This document shows positions 28,664-31,663 of a stretch of DNA of 31,663 bases, piece after piece. This stretch comes from a virus, in IMG/VR virus record IMGVR_UViG_3300022074_000217, positions 1 through 31,663 of that record; one strand, 5' to 3'. The notes beneath the pieces were generated by a model. It ran no database searches, was not told the DNA's origin, and saw only the letters and a program-made list of their open reading frames with translations. Every line of letters begins with the position of its first letter. Positions within the stretch are counted from its first letter, which is position 1. A program made the position numbers and the translations under genes.

Positions 28664-28876
28664 ATGTACGAACAAGAAATGTTTAACAGGAATCCGGGCT
28701 TAGTAATTGGCGCGGTTATCTTATTTATCACTGTGTTGGGCATCGTAGGTAATGCCGACATGGAAGAAGAGATTAGCCAATACGAGTTTTATTGTGAGAA
28801 CGTCGCCATGTGGATTGATTCCAATGGTGAGAACGGGCATCCAAACTTTCGAGGTGTAGATTGTGAAAGTTCTTGA
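28664..28876 (+). CDS. Small single-TM membrane protein
   Basis: A 70 aa protein with one membrane segment (LVIGAVILFITVLGIVGNA) and a C-terminal outer part EEEISQYEFYCENVAMW...GHPNFRGVDCESS. The Y-C-E-x-V-A-x-W...G-x-P-x-[YF]-R-G pattern is common to a widespread tiny phage membrane protein of unknown role. It has an AGGGATGGG ribosome-binding site and overlaps the methyltransferase start by 14 bases. Confidence 0.75.
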   Translation: MYEQEMFNRNPGLVIGAVILFITVLGIVGNADMEEEISQYEFYCENVAMWIDSNGENGHPNFRGVDCESS

Positions 28877-29717
28877 TCTATTCGCTGGGATCGGTGGCTT
28901 TACCATCGGTCTTGAGCGAGCAGGATTCGAGACAGCGGCTTTCTGTGAGATAGATCCTTATGCTCAGAAAGTCTTGCGCAAGAATTGGCCCGGAGTACCG
29001 ATCTATGACGATGTACGAACAATCACAGCAGAGCGACTGGCTTCAGACGGAATTGGAGTCGATGTCATTACCGGAGGTTTCCCCTGCCAAGACATTTCAG
29101 TCTCAGGAAACCAAGCAGGAATACGAGACGGAACACGGAGTGGCTTATGGTCAGAGTGCGCCCGTCTTATTGGGGAGCTTCAGCCCCGATACGCCATCTT
29201 TGAAAACGTCACAAACTTGCTTAATGGAGAACGGGGAGCTTGGTTTAAGCGAGTACTTTGGGACATTTCCGCGCTCGGGTATGATGCGGAGTGGCACTGT
29301 ATACCAGCTTCCGAACTTGGCGCGCACCATCACAGAGATCGGATCTGGATTATTGCCTACCCCAGTGGCGTCGGACATGGGCAGTGCATCGCAGAAACGA
29401 ATCAATCAAACGGGGCATCCGAAGGCGGCGTTAAGGGAAGCGATATTCTGGCCTACGCCGAACGCAAGCCAAGGCGGGACAACGGGAAACTGGAAGCCGG
29501 TGAGAGACAGTGGTCACACAGTACAACTGAGTCTCGCCCAATCTGTCAGAAACTTACGAATACAGCAGGGCAAGCCTTTTGGTGGACTGAACCCGACGTG
29601 GGTCGAGTGGCTAATGGGATTCCCTCTAGGTCACACAGACTTAAATGCTTAGGCAATGCAGTAGTGCCGCCAATACCAGAGCTGATAGGAAGGGCGATAA
29701 ATGAAGCTAACGTATAA
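28863..29717 (+). CDS. dcm: DNA cytosine-5 methyltransferase
   Basis: A 284 aa enzyme that moves a methyl group from S-adenosylmethionine to cytosine C5. The motifs in order are I (LDLFAGIGGF, residues 4-13), IV (GGFPCQDIS, catalytic C75), VI (ENV, 114-116), VIII (HHRDRIWI, 156-163), a short target-recognition region (about 170-245) and X (GNAVVPP, 264-270). There is no partner endonuclease nearby, so it is probably an orphan enzyme that shields phage DNA from host restriction. Nearly all of its length after residue 33 is covered in another frame by a second family-like reading frame (28960-29652), which must constrain both. It overlaps the genes on both sides. Confidence 0.93.
   Translation: MKVLDLFAGIGGFTIGLERAGFETAAFCEIDPYAQKVLRKNWPGVPIYDDVRTITAERLASDGIGVDVITGGFPCQDISVSGNQAGIRDGTRSGLWSECARLIGELQPRYAIFENVTNLLNGERGAWFKRVLWDISALGYDAEWHCIPASELGAHHHRDRIWIIAYPSGVGHGQCIAETNQSNGASEGGVKGSDILAYAERKPRRDNGKLEAGERQWSHSTTESRPICQKLTNTAGQAFWWTEPDVGRVANGIPSRSHRLKCLGNAVVPPIPELIGRAINEANV
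28960..29652 (+). CDS. Overprinted methyltransferase-associated phage protein, nested in the dcm gene
   Basis: A 230-codon frame, +1 relative to dcm and wholly inside it. It is not random: SPAKTFQSQ (41-49), LKTSQTCL (81-88), FPRSGMMRSGTVYQLPNLA (103-121), GLLPTPVASD (130-139), FWPTPNASQGG (163-173) and LNPTWVEWLMGFP (210-222) are the ordered motifs of a phage protein family I know from annotations beside or within cytosine methyltransferase genes, of unknown biochemical role. Both frames thus keep family motifs over the same 690 bases. The start is unsure: ATG 28960, 29011 or 29062, the last just before the conserved SPAKT motif. Expression is not proven by sequence. Confidence 0.7.
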   Translation: MLRKSCARIGPEYRSMTMYEQSQQSDWLQTELESMSLPEVSPAKTFQSQETKQEYETEHGVAYGQSAPVLLGSFSPDTPSLKTSQTCLMENGELGLSEYFGTFPRSGMMRSGTVYQLPNLARTITEIGSGLLPTPVASDMGSASQKRINQTGHPKAALREAIFWPTPNASQGGTTGNWKPVRDSGHTVQLSLAQSVRNLRIQQGKPFGGLNPTWVEWLMGFPLGHTDLNA

Positions 29718-29883
29718 GGACGTGCAGGAAGCATCAAAGCTGAATAACAGTGGCGTTACGTTCGACAGCCTAGCCACTATCTTTGATGTAAGCCCAACAA
29801 CTATTCGCCGATATATTCGGGCGTTTGAGCGTTACGGGAAATCATTCTGGGGACCCTATCCAACTGAGGTCAACGATGCCTGA
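29701..29883 (+). CDS. Small helix-turn-helix protein
   Basis: A 60 aa protein: KLTYKDVQEASKLNNSGVTFDSLATIFDVSPTTIRRYIRAFERYG. This is a simple HTH (TFDSLATIFDVSPTTIRRYIR) like those of sigma-like or resolvase-type tails, followed by a short tail. It starts inside the end of dcm (17-base overlap) and its end overlaps the next gene by 8 bases. It could help recognise the packaging region just before the terminase genes, or be a regulator. Confidence 0.75.
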   Translation: MKLTYKDVQEASKLNNSGVTFDSLATIFDVSPTTIRRYIRAFERYGKSFWGPYPTEVNDA

Positions 29884-30043
29884 TCAACGTGGTAAACTAG
29901 ACAAGGAAACGCGGGACAGACACTTCCCCGAGTGGAATGGCGGGAAAGGATCAAGAGCGCGTAAATCAACACAGGCAAGCCGGAAGGCATACGCTGATAA
30001 CTGGGATAGGATATTCGGTGGCAAAGACAAAGGCACAGCTTAA
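29876..30043 (+). CDS. Small basic protein before the terminase genes
   Basis: A 55 aa basic protein: PDQRGKLDKETRDRHFPEW, then NGGKGSRARKSTQASRKAY, then ADNWDRIFGGKDKGTA. No family is recognised. I start at ATG 29876, which overlaps the stop of the HTH gene; a longer frame from 29825 would lie within it. The end overlaps the small terminase start. A charged, probably disordered protein in this place could aid packaging, which is inference. Confidence 0.62.
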   Translation: MPDQRGKLDKETRDRHFPEWNGGKGSRARKSTQASRKAYADNWDRIFGGKDKGTA

Positions 30044-30308
30044 TAGACAGATGCGACAAGAGGGGTTGAGAGACTTCCTTGCCCAGCAGAAGCTAATTGA
30101 GCAAGTCATTGAAATTTCTAATAAATTGATTGAGCCAGAGGAAGAATATGACGCTCTGGACATTCAACGTATGCGTACAGCGGCAGAGCTGAATCTAAAG
30201 CTGACATCAAAGTTCCTGCCAGACCTCAAATCGACCGAGCTAACCGGCCCAGAAGGTGGTGATTTAGTCATTCAGGTTCAACGTAAGCGCTTCGATGGCG
30301 AAGATTGA
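30018..30308 (+). CDS. terS: Terminase small subunit
   Basis: A 96 aa protein that recognises phage DNA and hands it to the large subunit. LNRQMRQEGLRDFLAQQKLIEQVIEISNKLI, then YDALDIQRMRTAAELNLKLTSKFLPDLKSTELTGPEGGDLVI is the pattern of podovirus small terminases (helical oligomerisation core, then K-x-x-E-L-T-G-x-x-G-G). I start at GTG 30018, with AGGAT about seven bases before it; a longer frame from 29937 lies mainly in the upstream gene, so the N-terminus is uncertain. Its stop overlaps the large terminase start by 14 bases. Confidence 0.82.
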   Translation: MAKTKAQLNRQMRQEGLRDFLAQQKLIEQVIEISNKLIEPEEEYDALDIQRMRTAAELNLKLTSKFLPDLKSTELTGPEGGDLVIQVQRKRFDGED

Positions 30309-31663
30309 ATATATAACCAAGCCACCCGGTAAAGTTCTCGAAGAGTTCGCCGATTGTAGGGCGCGCAACTCATTCATCATGGGGCCACTCGGCTCCGGCA
30401 AGACAGTCCAAGTCATCCTTAAAATGCTAGAGCTGATGTGCGAACAAGCACCAGTCACTCGGGAGACGCATCCCAACTACGGCGTAAGGCTCAGTCGGAT
30501 CATCGCGGCACGTAATACTTACAGCGAACTATTCTCCACGACTATCAAAGACTGGCTCGAGGTGCATGGGGATCTAGGTGAGTTCAAGCAGGGCAACAAG
30601 GAACCGCCAACGCATAAGATCCAGTTCAAGTTAGAGGATGGCACGACCGTACGCAGTGAAGTCATCTTCATCGCCTTTGATCGCCCTGATCACGTCAAGA
30701 AGGCACGGGGTATCCAGACCACATGGGTATGGCTAAACGAGGCCAAGGAGCATTCCAAGAGCGTTGTGGACATGCTCGACCTTAGATGTGGCCGTTACCC
30801 GTCAATGAAGGAAGGTGTACGACCAACACACTACGGAATGATAGGGGATTCAAATGCTCCGGACGAAGATCACTGGTATTACCGACTTGCTGAAGAAGAA
30901 AGGCCAGAAGATTGGAAGTTTCATCGTCAACCCGGTGGAGTCTATCGGGAGGGAGATGGTTGGTATCTCAATACCAAAGCGGAGAACCTCCACAACCTTC
31001 CAGAAGACTACTATCGGCGAGGGCTACAGGGCAAAAGCGATGACTGGATTAAGGTCAACTTGGCTAACGAGTATGGCTTCGTCTCAAGCGGTAAGCCGGT
31101 ACATCCTCTATACACTGACTCTATCCATTGCTTGCCTGATCTTTACATTCCTAATAACGATACACCTGTCGTATTGGGTTTTGATTTCGGTCGGACACCA
31201 GCTTGTGCGTTTCTACAACGTGATGCGCTCGGTCGCTGGATTTGCTTCGACGAATTCTGCCTAACCGACAGCGGAGCTGTAGACTTTGCTCCGAGCCTAA
31301 AGCGATACATCGACGCTAACTATCCTCACATCAGGTTCCGTGGCTGGGGCGATCCCTCGGGCGACAACAAGAACCAAGCGAATGCCGACACACCATTCAA
31401 GATCATGCGAGCGGCTGGGATACCCTGTACGCCAACGCTGTCCAACGACCCTGCTTTACGACGTGCGGCGCTTGAACTGCCGATGAAAGAGTTGTGCATG
31501 GATGGCAAGCCACGATTCCTAATCAGCCCGAAGGCGAAGATGATTCGCAAGGGATTACAAGGCGGGTTCTGCTATCGACGTATTCAGGTATCAGGTGAGA
31601 AGTACACCGATGAGCCTGACAAGAACGAATACAGTCACCCGGTCGAGGCGCTTGAGTACGCAT
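30264..31663. repeat. Second, diverged copy of the terminase region
   Basis: It matches 1-1400 gap-free at about 96.4% identity. Differences begin at 30390 (copy 1 base 127) and end at 31536 (copy 1 base 1273); outside these the copies are identical. The changes are nearly all silent, as expected of two related strains under selection rather than of sequencing error. Confidence 0.95.
30295..31663 (+). CDS. terL: Terminase large subunit, second copy, cut by right window edge
   Basis: An open reading frame of 456 codons without a stop inside the window, corresponding to residues 1-456 of the protein at 32-1492. It keeps Walker A (GPLGSGKT), Walker B-like WVWLNE and the FDFG, FDE and GWGDPSGD acidic clusters. 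Against the first copy it has D93, G116, T290 and A311. The remaining 30 codons lie beyond the edge. It is the same locus from a second strain or arm of the assembly, and is not a true gene duplication, as far as can be judged. Confidence 0.88.
   Translation, partial: MAKIEYITKPPGKVLEEFADCRARNSFIMGPLGSGKTVQVILKMLELMCEQAPVTRETHPNYGVRLSRIIAARNTYSELFSTTIKDWLEVHGDLGEFKQGNKEPPTHKIQFKLEDGTTVRSEVIFIAFDRPDHVKKARGIQTTWVWLNEAKEHSKSVVDMLDLRCGRYPSMKEGVRPTHYGMIGDSNAPDEDHWYYRLAEEERPEDWKFHRQPGGVYREGDGWYLNTKAENLHNLPEDYYRRGLQGKSDDWIKVNLANEYGFVSSGKPVHPLYTDSIHCLPDLYIPNNDTPVVLGFDFGRTPACAFLQRDALGRWICFDEFCLTDSGAVDFAPSLKRYIDANYPHIRFRGWGDPSGDNKNQANADTPFKIMRAAGIPCTPTLSNDPALRRAALELPMKELCMDGKPRFLISPKAKMIRKGLQGGFCYRRIQVSGEKYTDEPDKNEYSHPVEALEYA

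Overview
The window is a complete genome of a small tailed phage of about 30.26 kb, read once round and about 1.4 kb past its start. Bases 1-1400 and 30264-31663 are the same region (small terminase tail and large terminase), aligned without gaps but differing at about 50 positions, nearly all synonymous. The virion genes follow the T7-like podovirus order: terminase, head-tail connector, scaffold, capsid, tail tubes A and B, three internal virion proteins, tail fibre. However, I find no RNA polymerase, DNA polymerase, primase-helicase or integrase. Strong Shine-Dalgarno sites, sigma-70-like promoter candidates, a three-TM-type holin and T7-type ejection proteins suggest a Gram-negative host. 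The host itself cannot be named from this sequence.

Layout. (a) 32-6032: large terminase, two small unknown genes, connector, Bbp19-like protein, unknown gene, scaffold, and a capsid gene with its own candidate promoter, a structured leader and a terminator. (b) 6042-19655: tail and ejection proteins, a cupin-like protein, a fibre with a self-cleaving S74 chaperone, and a damaged fibre-associated gene. (c) 19655-21683: small fibre/lysis-region genes, a holin and an M15 peptidase endolysin. (d) 21690-27622: a rightward early operon with many ATGA start/stop overlaps. It encodes an annealing-protein-like gene, an SSB-like protein ending in DDIPF, DNA-binding proteins, a replication-associated domain, NinB, a metallophosphoesterase and a NinG/HNH-like protein. 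(e) 27573-28211: three leftward genes, one a sigma region 4-like HTH. (f) 28230-28400: a divergent control region. (g) 28428-30308: rightward small genes, a C5-cytosine methyltransferase with a second family-like reading frame inside it, and the small terminase leading back into the large terminase.

How it works together (inference). With no polymerases of its own, the phage probably relies on host transcription and replication, and supplies recombination functions (annealing protein, SSB, NinB, NinG-like). Cytosine methylation probably protects its DNA. Four transcription units appear to share a leader design: a GC hairpin followed closely by CCAAGGGAG as ribosome-binding site. The most notable observations are the methyltransferase overprint, this shared leader, the alternative RNA stems ahead of the capsid gene, and an ADP-ribosyltransferase-like domain at the front of the largest ejection protein.
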